This document shows positions 7,894 to 15,909 of a stretch of 19,986 nt of DNA, piece after piece (positions within the stretch are counted from its first letter, which is position 1; each line of letters begins with the position of its first letter). The notes beneath the pieces are model-generated. The model was not told where the DNA came from, searched no databases, and worked only from the letters and a program-made list of their open reading frames with translations. The DNA is from JAJFUG01 sp964473155 (GTDB taxonomy: Bacteria; Gemmatimonadota; Glassbacteria; GWA2-58-10), in contig CAYYNT010000077.1 in NCBI GenBank assembly GCA_964473155.1, positions 1 through 19,986 on the forward strand, in the 5' to 3' direction. The translations under genes were made by a program, and so were the position numbers.

Positions 7894-9777
7894 GTGCGTC
7901 GCATTCTGTCCGCTTTGCTGCTGTGTCTGCTGGCAACCGTTAATCTTTCCTCCGCGGCCGGGACATCCGGGAACGATAGCATCGAGAAAATCGTATTCAG
8001 TTTCCATTCCAGCGGGCTTTCTGAATTCGAAGCCCTGGCCCGTCTGGCCAAAGATGCCGGGGCGACGCACGTGGATGTATCCGAGCTGCCTGAAAAGAGC
8101 TGGTGGCAGTTCCCGGACCGCAACGACCCTTACCCGCAGTGGGTGTTCATCAATCCCTCGCTGTTCAAGGCCGTAATTCCCGCGGCCCTGAGCGGACACA
8201 TACCGGCCGAGCCGGCGCGCCAATTTCTGGCCGTGATACAGCAGCGCTGCAAGGTGCTGCGCGGCCTGGGCCTGCGCGGCGCATTCCACGGCGGCGAGCC
8301 GATGATGCTGCCGGAGAGCGTGTTCGAGGCGCACCCGCTCTGGCGCGGCCCGCGGGTGGACCATTCCGCGCGCAGCCGCAACGCTCAGTTCGCCCCGGCG
8401 GTTGACAACCCCGAGGTGCGCGCCCTATACCGCGAGGCCATGGCCGGGCTTGTCCGTGCCTGCCCGGAGATTGAGATATTCCGTTTCCTGACCAACGACT
8501 CAGGCAACGGATTCGACTGGCATGGCGGACTTTACGACGGGCCGCACGGGAACACCCTCTATGCCTCCATCCCCACCGGTCAGAGGATAGCAGGTTTCAT
8601 GAAAGCCCTGCAGGAGGGGGCGACGGATGCCGGCGGGCAGCAGGTGACTATCAGCATCTCCGGCACCGGCTGGTCCGGGACGCGTCCTTCGGAATACCGC
8701 GAGGCCGCATCCTCGCTCGGCCAGAGCATGGTGCTCGAGAACAGGTCCGCGGATGGCAGGCTCTGGTCGGCCCAGGCGGGCTATACGTTCTATTTCTCTT
8801 ACGTCTATCCGGTGATAGGCGTCCCTCAGCACCGCCGGTTCGTGCAGGAGCTTCAGGCGGCTGTGGCCCGAAAAGCCCCGGTGCTGATAGTTGATGTGGA
8901 GGACGGTTGCGGGGATGTTTATTTCCGTCTGTTCAAGGCGTTTTTCAGTGAAAAGCCAAAGGGTGTGCGCGAACGTGACGAGTTCCTGGAGCGTTTCGCC
9001 GCGGCTGAGGCAGGCGAAGGCAACGCCAGAGCGCTGGCCGAGGTCTGGGACGCGATAGGTGAGTCGGTGGAAAGCCACGCGCCGCTTAATTACGGGGGAC
9101 ATATTTTCCTGCTGGGGACGACCAGCCAGCGCTGGCTTAACCGTCCGTTTGTGCCTTTCCCAACCGAACTGACAGAACCGGAGTATTCATACTACCGTCC
9201 CTATCTGTTCCAGGCGCGCGGCCTGGAACAGGCCGAGGACCTGGCCGACCTTCAGGCCACGCGTTTCGTGGCCGGGCAGTCGGCGGCTTTCCTTATCTAC
9301 AGTTGCATGGAGCGCGCGCTGAACGAAATTGACCGGGCGCGCTCCGGCCTGCGCCGGATAACCGGCGCTCTGGAGCGGGGCGCCCTCCGTGACAGCCTGG
9401 CTCGCCTGGAAAACCGCTTGTCCCTTTACCGTCTGATCTGTCAGGGTGCGGTGAACGCGCCTGGTTACCAGGAAAAGATCGATTACATCCGGGAGAAAGG
9501 GATAAAGCCCGAGCTTAACCAGCGTTTCTCCCTGGACAGCGATCTTTTCCGCCGCGATATCCTTCAGGTGGCCCGTCTGGAGATGGACAACACGGCGCAG
9601 ATAATCGAGTTGCTTGAGAAGTCCGATTTTCCCCTGCTCCGTCAGGAACTGGACCCGGCGAAAGAGAACACCTGGGAGTTCGGGCCGGACCTGCTCAGGC
9701 AGCTCCAGTTGAAGCTCAAAATCATGCGCGCCCACTGGCTGGACTACGACCGGATATTCACCCGGCCAAACCTCTGA
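7894..9777 (+). CDS. Large secreted protein, TIM-barrel-like N-terminus and helical C-terminus, unassigned
   Basis: This 627-residue protein is started at the GTG at 7894, because AAGGAGG (7882-7888) sits five bases upstream and the product then begins directly with a signal peptide (RRILSALLLCLLATVNLSSAAG). An upstream in-frame ATG at 7858 and TTG at 7741 lack these supports. The N-terminal half looks like a barrel: AKDAGATHVDVSELP, LRGLGLRGAFHGGEP, IFRFLTNDSGNGFDW and VLIVDVEDGCG. The C-terminal half is Arg/Leu/Glu-rich helix without recognised motifs. The layout recalls secreted glycosidase-like proteins with a helical tail, but no signature residue set identifies a family. It ends 15 bp before a membrane protein gene and lies among carbohydrate-active genes, so a glycan-related role is inferred from context only. 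Confidence 0.8.
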   Translation: MRRILSALLLCLLATVNLSSAAGTSGNDSIEKIVFSFHSSGLSEFEALARLAKDAGATHVDVSELPEKSWWQFPDRNDPYPQWVFINPSLFKAVIPAALSGHIPAEPARQFLAVIQQRCKVLRGLGLRGAFHGGEPMMLPESVFEAHPLWRGPRVDHSARSRNAQFAPAVDNPEVRALYREAMAGLVRACPEIEIFRFLTNDSGNGFDWHGGLYDGPHGNTLYASIPTGQRIAGFMKALQEGATDAGGQQVTISISGTGWSGTRPSEYREAASSLGQSMVLENRSADGRLWSAQAGYTFYFSYVYPVIGVPQHRRFVQELQAAVARKAPVLIVDVEDGCGDVYFRLFKAFFSEKPKGVRERDEFLERFAAAEAGEGNARALAEVWDAIGESVESHAPLNYGGHIFLLGTTSQRWLNRPFVPFPTELTEPEYSYYRPYLFQARGLEQAEDLADLQATRFVAGQSAAFLIYSCMERALNEIDRARSGLRRITGALERGALRDSLARLENRLSLYRLICQGAVNAPGYQEKIDYIREKGIKPELNQRFSLDSDLFRRDILQVARLEMDNTAQIIELLEKSDFPLLRQELDPAKENTWEFGPDLLRQLQLKLKIMRAHWLDYDRIFTRPNL

Positions 9778-9792
9778 TGACAGGTCAGCGCA

Positions 9793-10509
9793 ATGACCAA
9801 CAACCAGAACCGTAATATCGAATGCGCGGTTTGCGGGAAAAAATTCAAGCCGTCTGAAACAGTCCCGTTGGAGGCGGTGCGTGAGCTGGTTTTCGAGGCA
9901 ATCCTCAAAGACCGGCCTGGTCTGACCCGCGAGGCTTTTATATGCCGCACCGACCTGAATCGCTTTCGGACACAATACGTCGAGGATGCTCTGGAAGCGG
10001 ATAAGGGCGAGCTTTCCGTGGTGGAGCAGGAAGTACTTGACAGTTTGAAGCTGCACGAAATCCTGTCAGAGGACATCAATGAACTCTACGAGGGCAAGCT
10101 TTCCTTCGGCGACCGCCTGGCTGACAAAATCGCCGAGTTCGGCGGGAGCTGGTCTTTCATCATAGTTTTCTTCCTGTTCATGCTGGTCTGGATCGCAATC
10201 AACACGTTCGTGCTGCTCTGGAAACCGTTCGATCCATATCCTTTTATACTTTTGAACCTTATTCTGTCGTGCCTGGCCTCAATCCAGGCGCCCATAATCA
10301 TGATGAGCCAGAACCGTCTGGAGGCCCGTGACCGCCTCCGCTCGGAACACGATTACAGGGTGAATCTGAAAGCCGAGCTGGAAATCCGTAACCTGCACGA
10401 AAAGCTGGACCACCTGATGATGCATCAGTGGGCGAGACTGCTGGAAATCCAGCGTATTCAGCTTCAGATTATAGAGGAGGATATAGAAAGACGGAAAGAA
10501 CGTTCCTGA
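9793..10509 (+). CDS. DUF1003 family membrane protein with N-terminal Cys motif
   Basis: This 238-residue protein has two transmembrane segments (about 120-142 and 149-172) joined by a short loop, with the family hallmarks GGSWSFII, NTFVLLWKPFDPYPF, LSCLASIQAPIIMMSQNR and a following acidic/basic helical region (DYRVNLKAELEIRNLH), as in DUF1003. The N-terminus has CAVCGKKF (Cys11, Cys14) and a further Cys51, suggestive of a small metal-binding or redox module. The C-terminal tail is a likely coiled coil. The molecular function of DUF1003 is not known to me. It lies 15 bp after the upstream gene with only a weak ribosome-binding site, so translational coupling is possible. Its presence inside a run of polysaccharide enzymes is unexpected. 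Confidence 0.88.
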   Translation: MTNNQNRNIECAVCGKKFKPSETVPLEAVRELVFEAILKDRPGLTREAFICRTDLNRFRTQYVEDALEADKGELSVVEQEVLDSLKLHEILSEDINELYEGKLSFGDRLADKIAEFGGSWSFIIVFFLFMLVWIAINTFVLLWKPFDPYPFILLNLILSCLASIQAPIIMMSQNRLEARDRLRSEHDYRVNLKAELEIRNLHEKLDHLMMHQWARLLEIQRIQLQIIEEDIERRKERS

Positions 10510-10554
10510 CCGCCGCGAATCGCTTTCACCATCAAACGTCTCCAGGAGCATAAG

Positions 10555-12297
10555 ATGATCTCCCGCAGCCGGAGCTTTTTCGCGCTTCTCGCAATATCTT
10601 GCCTGACTCTCCACCCCTTATACGCTTCTCCTTCGATCAGGCAGGTGCGTGCCGCTTCGGACACGGTGGGCCTGCACCAGAAATTCGAGCTGCGGGTCAC
10701 CGCCGATGCACGCTTCACAAACCCTTATGATCCGGAGGATGTGGCCCTGGCCGCCGAGTTCACCGCGCCATCCGGTAAGGTCTGGAAGATCGACGGGTTT
10801 TTCAACCCCACGAGTTGGGAGACTCTCTGGATGGTGCGTTTCGCGCCGGATGAAACCGGCGCCTGGCGCTATGTTTTGCGCCTGAGGGACAGAGAGGGCG
10901 AAGTCACGGGTGGAGAGGGATCGTTTCAGGCGTTAGCCTCGGGCCAGCCCGGCTGGATCGGAATAGCCCCCAACGGCCGCTACCTTCGTCACCGCGACGG
11001 CAGCCCGTTCTATGGCGTGGGCCTCTGGTACAACGACAGCTTCGAGGAAGGCCGGGGTGGGGAGATCACACCCGAGGGGTTGGACCAGCTCAAGGATAAG
11101 GGCTGTAATTTCATCAGTTTCTTTCCCACACCGCTCGAAACCCACGGTACTGGGATCGGGCGCTACGAGCAGGCCCGCTGCGCCCGTCTGGACAGCCTGT
11201 TCGAAATGTGTGAATCGCGCGGTATCAGGATAAGCTGGAACCTCTGGTTCCATTCCTACATCTCCGAGACCGTCTGGGGCGGAGGAAACGCCCGTTGGAA
11301 CAGCACTCCGTACCGCGAGGTCTGCGAGGCGAAGGACTTTTTCAGCAGCGCGGAGGCCTGGCGCTACAGCGAGCGCCTTCTGCGCTACACCCTGGCGCGC
11401 TGGGGTTACAGCAGCAACTTGTTCCTCTGGTTCGTGGTGGATGAGATAGACGGGACGGACGGGTGGGTGAACGGCGACACCCTGGCTGCCGAGGCCTGGT
11501 GCCTGAAAGTGCACAAATGGCTGAAAGAGCACGATCCGTGGGGCCGTCCCACCACAGGCACGCAGTGCGGCGCGTTCCCGCGTTACTGGAGCGGCGGCTA
11601 CAGGATTTTCGACATACCGGCGCGTGAAATCTACGAGGCCCAGCGCTGGCCGATGCCTTCAGGCGCCGTGATAGACGGGAAAGAGGAGCATCCGCTGCGC
11701 GCCAGCCTTCTGAACTACACCGGCCAGACCGCACGCCTGTGGGCCGAGTTCGGCAAGCCGGTGATCCTGGGCGAGTGCGGCTGGGCGCACACCTATTACG
11801 AACCCTCGCAGCCCGGTTACCTGGCGATGTACCATAACGCGCTGTGGGGCGGCCTGGTCAACGGCCTCTGCTGCACGCCTTTCTGGTGGGCTTTCTCCGA
11901 CTACATCAACGATAACGTGGTGACCAACCAGCTCCAGGCTTTCGCCCGGTTTGTCGAGGGTCTGGACCTGACCGGCGCTGCTCCTGCACCGCTTCTCTGC
12001 CGCGCGGGGAAGGGCGTGGATGCCTGGGCCATGCGCAACGGCGGCGCGGTGTTCGGCTGGGCGGTCAATCCGCGCCTGACCGGGATCGCCGGGCAGAAAG
12101 TGACTGTGGAGGGCCTGGCGGATGGCGACTACACGCTCAGGGTCTACCATACCTGGCGCGGACGATTTTTGAATGAGGAGAAAGTGACTGTCAAAGGCGG
12201 CAGGCTGACTGTCACCGCGCCGTCGCTGGTCACCACCGGCGGGCGGACCAACCAGCTTGGGGATGATTTCGCGTTCCTTCTGACTCCAACGCGCTGA
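10555..12297 (+). CDS. Secreted glycoside hydrolase with N-terminal DUF5060-like domain
   Basis: The 580-residue protein has a signal peptide (to about LYASPS, residue 24), then an immunoglobulin-like DUF5060-type domain (about 30-128, with AEFTAPSGKVW, GFFNP and RFAPDETGAW). A TIM barrel follows (about 140-470) and a C-terminal beta-sandwich. Barrel motifs include FYGVGLWYN, DQLKDKGCNFISFFP and LFLWFVVDEIDG with Glu297 as candidate acid/base, and VILGECGW with Glu407 as candidate nucleophile. That pairing fits clan GH-A retaining hydrolases. AGGAG stands about six bases before the ATG. It is followed after 23 bp by a GH127-like gene, so the two are likely co-transcribed. Substrate unknown; related DUF5060 barrels act on diverse plant and algal glycans. 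Fold class is confident, exact family is not. Confidence 0.86.
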   Translation: MISRSRSFFALLAISCLTLHPLYASPSIRQVRAASDTVGLHQKFELRVTADARFTNPYDPEDVALAAEFTAPSGKVWKIDGFFNPTSWETLWMVRFAPDETGAWRYVLRLRDREGEVTGGEGSFQALASGQPGWIGIAPNGRYLRHRDGSPFYGVGLWYNDSFEEGRGGEITPEGLDQLKDKGCNFISFFPTPLETHGTGIGRYEQARCARLDSLFEMCESRGIRISWNLWFHSYISETVWGGGNARWNSTPYREVCEAKDFFSSAEAWRYSERLLRYTLARWGYSSNLFLWFVVDEIDGTDGWVNGDTLAAEAWCLKVHKWLKEHDPWGRPTTGTQCGAFPRYWSGGYRIFDIPAREIYEAQRWPMPSGAVIDGKEEHPLRASLLNYTGQTARLWAEFGKPVILGECGWAHTYYEPSQPGYLAMYHNALWGGLVNGLCCTPFWWAFSDYINDNVVTNQLQAFARFVEGLDLTGAAPAPLLCRAGKGVDAWAMRNGGAVFGWAVNPRLTGIAGQKVTVEGLADGDYTLRVYHTWRGRFLNEEKVTVKGGRLTVTAPSLVTTGGRTNQLGDDFAFLLTPTR

Positions 12298-12320
12298 ATA
12301 AATTCTGCACGGGGATAATT

Positions 12321-14258
12321 ATGAGGGTTGCAAGTATTTGTTTCCGTCATATCCTGCCGGTTTTTACATCGCTTTTTCTGTGCGCCGCCGGTTTATGGGC
12401 CGGGCAGACGGTGTCGCCGGCGATTAAGGAGACAGTAACCGCCAGGCTGTGCCCTCCAGCGCCCGGAGATGTGCGCCTGACTGGCTATCTGGGGGAAAGG
12501 ATCGGCCTGTGCATCCGTAACCGCGTACTGGCCCAGGAGGCAGAGCCGCTGATCGAACCTTTCCGTCACCGTGAGGAGACCCGCTGCTGGCAGAGTGAAT
12601 TCTGGGGCAAGTGGTTCACCTCCCTGGCCCTGGCATACCAATATCGACCGGATGAATCCACCCGGACTCTCATGGACAGCGCAGTGCGGGGACTTGTTGC
12701 CACGCAGACCGCGGATGGATATATCGGCAACTACAGACCGGATTCACACCTCATGCAATGGGACATCTGGGGCCGTAAATATTGCCTGCTCGGTCTTCTG
12801 GCGCATTACGAGGCCACCGGTAATAGTCTGGCCCTGTCCTCTGCCCGCCGTCTGGCCGGCCACCTTCTTACCGAGGTCGGCCCCGGACGCGCCGATATCG
12901 TCCGCACCGGCAATTATCGCGGTATGCCAAGCTGTTCCGTTCTGGAGCCGGTGGTAGCCCTGTACCGCTTTACCGGAGACAGGCATTACCTGGATTTCGC
13001 CGGGTGGATTGTGGAGCGGATCGAGAGCGAGGACGGCCCGCAGCTCATAGCCAAGGCTCTGGCTGGTGTGCCGGTGGCGCAGCGTTTTCCGCGCCCGGAA
13101 CAATGGTGGACCTGGGACAACGGCATGAAAGCCTACGAGATGATGTCCTGTTATGAGGGCCTCTGCGAACTGTACAAAGTCACCGGGAGGAAAGAGTTCC
13201 TCAAGGCCGCGGAACAGGCCTGGCGGAATATCCGCGACACCGAGATCAACGTAACCGGCGGCGGCTCCAGCCTGGAATGCTGGTACGGCGGCGCGCGCCT
13301 TCAGGCCACGCCGGCGCTGCATTCCATGGAGACCTGTGTCAGCGTGACCTGGCTGCGTTTTTCGGCCCGTCTGCTGACCCTGACCGGGGAGCCGCGCTAT
13401 GCCGAGGCCGTGGAGCAGACCCTCTACAACACCCTGTTAGGGGCGATGACACCGGATGGCGGTGATTTCGCCAAGTACAGCCCTCTGACCGGACAGCGCA
13501 GCCCCGGAGACAGCCAGTGCGGTATGCCGCTCCACTGCTGTAACGCCAGCGGCCCGCGCGGCTTTCTGCTTGTCCCGCAGCTTGCCGTGATGGCCTCGGA
13601 CAGCGGGCCTGTGGTGAACCTCTACTGCGCCGGAAGCGCCGTGGTGCGCCTGCCCTCGGGCAACCGGGTGGAGATAGAACAGGAAACCGGCTATCCGTTT
13701 GACGGCACAGTCACCATAAGGATCAAACCATCACGGCCGGAACGTTTCAGCCTGCGGCTGCGAATACCCTCCTGGAGCGAGCAAACGGTTCTCGATCCGG
13801 GACAGGCTGTTGTCGCCAAACCGGCAGCGCCGGGACAATACGCGGTGCTGACAAAAAAATGGCGGACGGGTGATTCGGTGAGATTGAGCCTGGACATGCG
13901 CGGGAGGGTCGTGCGGGATTCGAGCGGCCTAAATTTCGCGGTGCTGCGCGGGCCGCTGGTCCTGGCCCGGGACAGCCGCCTGGAAGACAGAGGTCACAGC
14001 GTGGACGAGGCGATCCAGCGGCCGGAGGAAAAGGACGGTTATATAGAACTAATGCCGGACAGCGCTACGGGAGAAAAGGATTTTCAGTTGGTGCTCGGCG
14101 CGCCGGTTATCGGCGACCCGGCCAGCCGGGATTCCGGCCCCCGCCAGGTTATCCATCTGTGCGACTACGCCTCGGCCGGAGGTTGGAACACCGGAGCGCG
14201 GTTCCGGGTCTGGCTGCCGCTTCTGCTGGACATATCACAACGGCGGAAAGGACCGTAA
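12321..14258 (+). CDS. GH127/DUF1680 beta-L-arabinofuranosidase-like glycoside hydrolase
   Basis: The 645-residue protein has a hydrophobic signal segment (about 8-28) and then the (alpha/alpha)6-barrel signature of the DUF1680 family: FWGKWFTSLALAY, TADGYIGNY, WDIWGRKYCLLGLL, followed by a beta-sandwich tail (RFSLRLRIPSW). Residues matching the zinc-thiolate active site of characterised GH127 enzymes are all present: Glu319 (acid/base candidate, in SSLECW), Glu337 and Cys339 (METC), and the Cys406-Cys407 pair (HCCNASG). In that mechanism one cysteine is the nucleophile held by zinc. The enzyme would remove beta-L-arabinofuranosyl or a related sugar; sister families GH137, GH142 and GH146 widen the options. 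It is the last gene of the plus-strand group and its stop precedes a hairpin-rich convergent intergenic region. Confidence 0.9.
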   Translation: MRVASICFRHILPVFTSLFLCAAGLWAGQTVSPAIKETVTARLCPPAPGDVRLTGYLGERIGLCIRNRVLAQEAEPLIEPFRHREETRCWQSEFWGKWFTSLALAYQYRPDESTRTLMDSAVRGLVATQTADGYIGNYRPDSHLMQWDIWGRKYCLLGLLAHYEATGNSLALSSARRLAGHLLTEVGPGRADIVRTGNYRGMPSCSVLEPVVALYRFTGDRHYLDFAGWIVERIESEDGPQLIAKALAGVPVAQRFPRPEQWWTWDNGMKAYEMMSCYEGLCELYKVTGRKEFLKAAEQAWRNIRDTEINVTGGGSSLECWYGGARLQATPALHSMETCVSVTWLRFSARLLTLTGEPRYAEAVEQTLYNTLLGAMTPDGGDFAKYSPLTGQRSPGDSQCGMPLHCCNASGPRGFLLVPQLAVMASDSGPVVNLYCAGSAVVRLPSGNRVEIEQETGYPFDGTVTIRIKPSRPERFSLRLRIPSWSEQTVLDPGQAVVAKPAAPGQYAVLTKKWRTGDSVRLSLDMRGRVVRDSSGLNFAVLRGPLVLARDSRLEDRGHSVDEAIQRPEEKDGYIELMPDSATGEKDFQLVLGAPVIGDPASRDSGPRQVIHLCDYASAGGWNTGARFRVWLPLLLDISQRRKGP

Positions 14259-14301
14259 TAAAGCTTCCATCCTTTTCCATGAGCGAAGGGATTGTCCCCA
14301 A

Positions 14302-14331
14302 CGTAGTGTCACGGTGCACCGTGACACTACG
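14302..14331. repeat. Perfect 30-bp palindrome
   Basis: Left arm 14302-14316 (CGTAGTGTCACGGTG) is the exact reverse complement of right arm 14317-14331, with no loop. It lies 44 bp after the stop of the GH127-like gene and has no T-run after it, so it does not look like a normal intrinsic terminator. The GTAG...CACGG-centre-CCGTG...CTAC form resembles dispersed extragenic palindromes seen in many genomes. Confidence 0.85.
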
Positions 14332-14374
14332 GAAAATCCGAGAGTACTGCAAATGCCTGCCCAGTGGGCCTTTG

Positions 14375-14423
14375 ATCCCCTCTGGAGAGGGGTGGCCCCG
14401 ATGAGATCGGGGCCGGGGTGTGT
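14375..14423. repeat. Two-hairpin intergenic repeat, copy 1
   Basis: The element begins ATCCCCTCTGGAGAGGGGTG, a hairpin with 6-bp arms (14377-14382 and 14387-14392). A second hairpin follows with perfect 9-bp arms GGCCCCGAT and ATCGGGGCC (14394-14402, 14406-14414), and the element ends in CGGGGTGTGT. A related copy is at 17951-17998. It lies between the convergent GH127-like and aspartase genes. It may be a mobile non-coding repeat or act in 3'-end processing. Confidence 0.75.
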
Positions 14424-14425
14424 CA

Positions 14426-14444
14426 GGCGGCCCAACAGGCCGCC
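14426..14444. repeat. GC-rich 7-bp stem hairpin, possible terminator element without U-tract
   Basis: GGCGGCC (14426-14432) and GGCCGCC (14438-14444) flank a five-base loop. It sits 43 bases downstream of the aspartase stop on the minus strand, where a terminator might be expected, but no T-run follows in either direction. It adjoins the two-hairpin repeat and may be its third stem. Confidence 0.5.
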
Positions 14445-14487
14445 ACCCGCACCGCCGTTTCCGGGGTATCCACGGAACATCCAATTA

Positions 14488-15897
14488 TCAGCAATTTTTT
14501 TTCTTCTCCAATATCCCAGGCTTTGTAATCCTCTCCGGGTCGAGAGCGGCGTCCAGTTCCTCCGGGCTGAGAATTCCGCGCTCCAGGATTATTTCCTTGA
14601 GCGAGCGCCCGGTCTTCGCCGACTCCTTCACTATCTCCGCCGTGTTCAGGTAGCCGATCACCGGGTTCAGCACCGTGGCCGTGCCCAGGCTTTTCTCGAA
14701 ATACATCCTGCAGCGCTCCGGGTCGGCCTGAAGGCCGGAGACGCACCTCCCGGCCAGGAGCCGCACCGCGCCGGTCAGGATGCGCGCCGACTCTACAATG
14801 TTCCAGGCCACCACCGGCATCATCACGTTGAGCTGTAACTGCCCGGCCTGGGCCGCCATGGTGATGCACTGGTCGTTGCCGATAACCTGGAAGCAGACCA
14901 TCGCGGTCATCTCCGGTATAACCGGGTTGACCTTGCCGGGCATGATGCTGCTGCCGGGCTGAAGTGGCGGCAGGAGTATCTCGGCCAGGCCGCTGGTCGG
15001 GCCGCTGGAAAGAAGGCGCAAATCGTTCGTGATCCGGATCAGTTCCACGGCCAGGGCTTTCATCCGTCCGCTTATATCCACGAACACGTCCAGGCTGGCC
15101 ATGGCGGCGAAAAGGTCCGGGTCGGCCGAAAGGTCGAACCCGGTCAGCTCGCGCAGGGTGGCGATCATACGCGGCACGTACTCCGGGTGCGTGTTCAGCC
15201 CGGTCCCTGCGGCGGAGCCGCCGATTCCAAGCACGCCGGCCCGGTTGAACGTGCTGCGGAGCTGCTTTTCCGCCTTGGCCAGGGTGTGGGCGTATCCACC
15301 GAACTCCTGGCTCAGCTTGACCGGAACGGCATCCTGAAGGTGCGTGCGGCCGGTGGTCACAATCCCCTCGAAGGCCCTGGCGCGCTCCTCGAAGGCGCGG
15401 GAAAGCACCCCGACCGCCGAGACCAGCGGAGGGGCCATCTTGAGACAGGCCAGACGGATCGAGGTGGGCACGACATCATTGGTCGACTGGCCCATGTTCA
15501 CCTGGTCGTTCGGATTGACCAGTCTGTACTCGCCGCGCTTTCCGCCCAGGGCTTCCTCGGCCAGGTTGGCGATCACCTCGTTGACATTCATGTGGTAGCT
15601 GGTCCCGGCCCCGGCCTGGTAGACATCCACCACGAAATGGCTGTCCAGCTCACCCGAAAGCACCCGGTCGGCTGCAGCGGCTATCGCCCCGGCCACTTTC
15701 CTGTCAAGGATACCAAGGTCGGCGTGGACCATGGCCGCGGCTTTCTTGATCATCGCGGTGGACCAGGTCATCTCGGGCGGAAGGGTCCGACCGCTGACCG
15801 GAAAATTCTCCACCGCGCGCTGTGTCTGAACCCCGTAATACATCTCCGCCGGGACCTGCACCTGTCCCAGAGAGTCTTTTTCAAGGCGGTAGGACAC
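14488..15897 (-). CDS. aspA: Aspartate ammonia-lyase (aspartase)
   Basis: The 469-residue cytoplasmic enzyme belongs to the fumarase/aspartase superfamily and interconverts L-aspartate with fumarate and ammonia. Substrate-binding residues are in place: Thr99-Ser100 in GAGTS, Ser138-Thr139-Asn140 in QSTNDVVPTS, Thr185-His186 in GRTHLQD. The flexible catalytic loop GSSIMPGKVNP (315-325) holds catalytic Ser317, Lys322 and Asn324. The GAGTS..MN and NPVIPEM..M motifs point to aspartase rather than class II fumarase, which usually has GSGTQ at the first site. The start is a GTG at 15897 with GGGGAGG five bases before it. That ribosome-binding site directly follows the stop of the aconitase gene, 12 bp away, so the pair is almost certainly co-transcribed. 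A fumarase-like side activity cannot be excluded. Confidence 0.9.
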   Translation of the reverse strand: MSYRLEKDSLGQVQVPAEMYYGVQTQRAVENFPVSGRTLPPEMTWSTAMIKKAAAMVHADLGILDRKVAGAIAAAADRVLSGELDSHFVVDVYQAGAGTSYHMNVNEVIANLAEEALGGKRGEYRLVNPNDQVNMGQSTNDVVPTSIRLACLKMAPPLVSAVGVLSRAFEERARAFEGIVTTGRTHLQDAVPVKLSQEFGGYAHTLAKAEKQLRSTFNRAGVLGIGGSAAGTGLNTHPEYVPRMIATLRELTGFDLSADPDLFAAMASLDVFVDISGRMKALAVELIRITNDLRLLSSGPTSGLAEILLPPLQPGSSIMPGKVNPVIPEMTAMVCFQVIGNDQCITMAAQAGQLQLNVMMPVVAWNIVESARILTGAVRLLAGRCVSGLQADPERCRMYFEKSLGTATVLNPVIGYLNTAEIVKESAKTGRSLKEIILERGILSPEELDAALDPERITKPGILEKKKNC

Positions 15898-15909
15898 TTT
15901 TTCCTCCCC

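Noticed and set aside
14302..14444. CRISPR-like array from the cluster of hairpins
   Set aside because: The units are different palindromes, not one repeat with regular unique spacers, and no cas genes are present.
14488..15897. Class II fumarase as the identity of the lyase next to aconitase
   Set aside because: The GAGTS motif and the NPVIPEM context after GSSIMPGKV fit aspartase, whereas fumarases usually carry GSGTQ at the first site.
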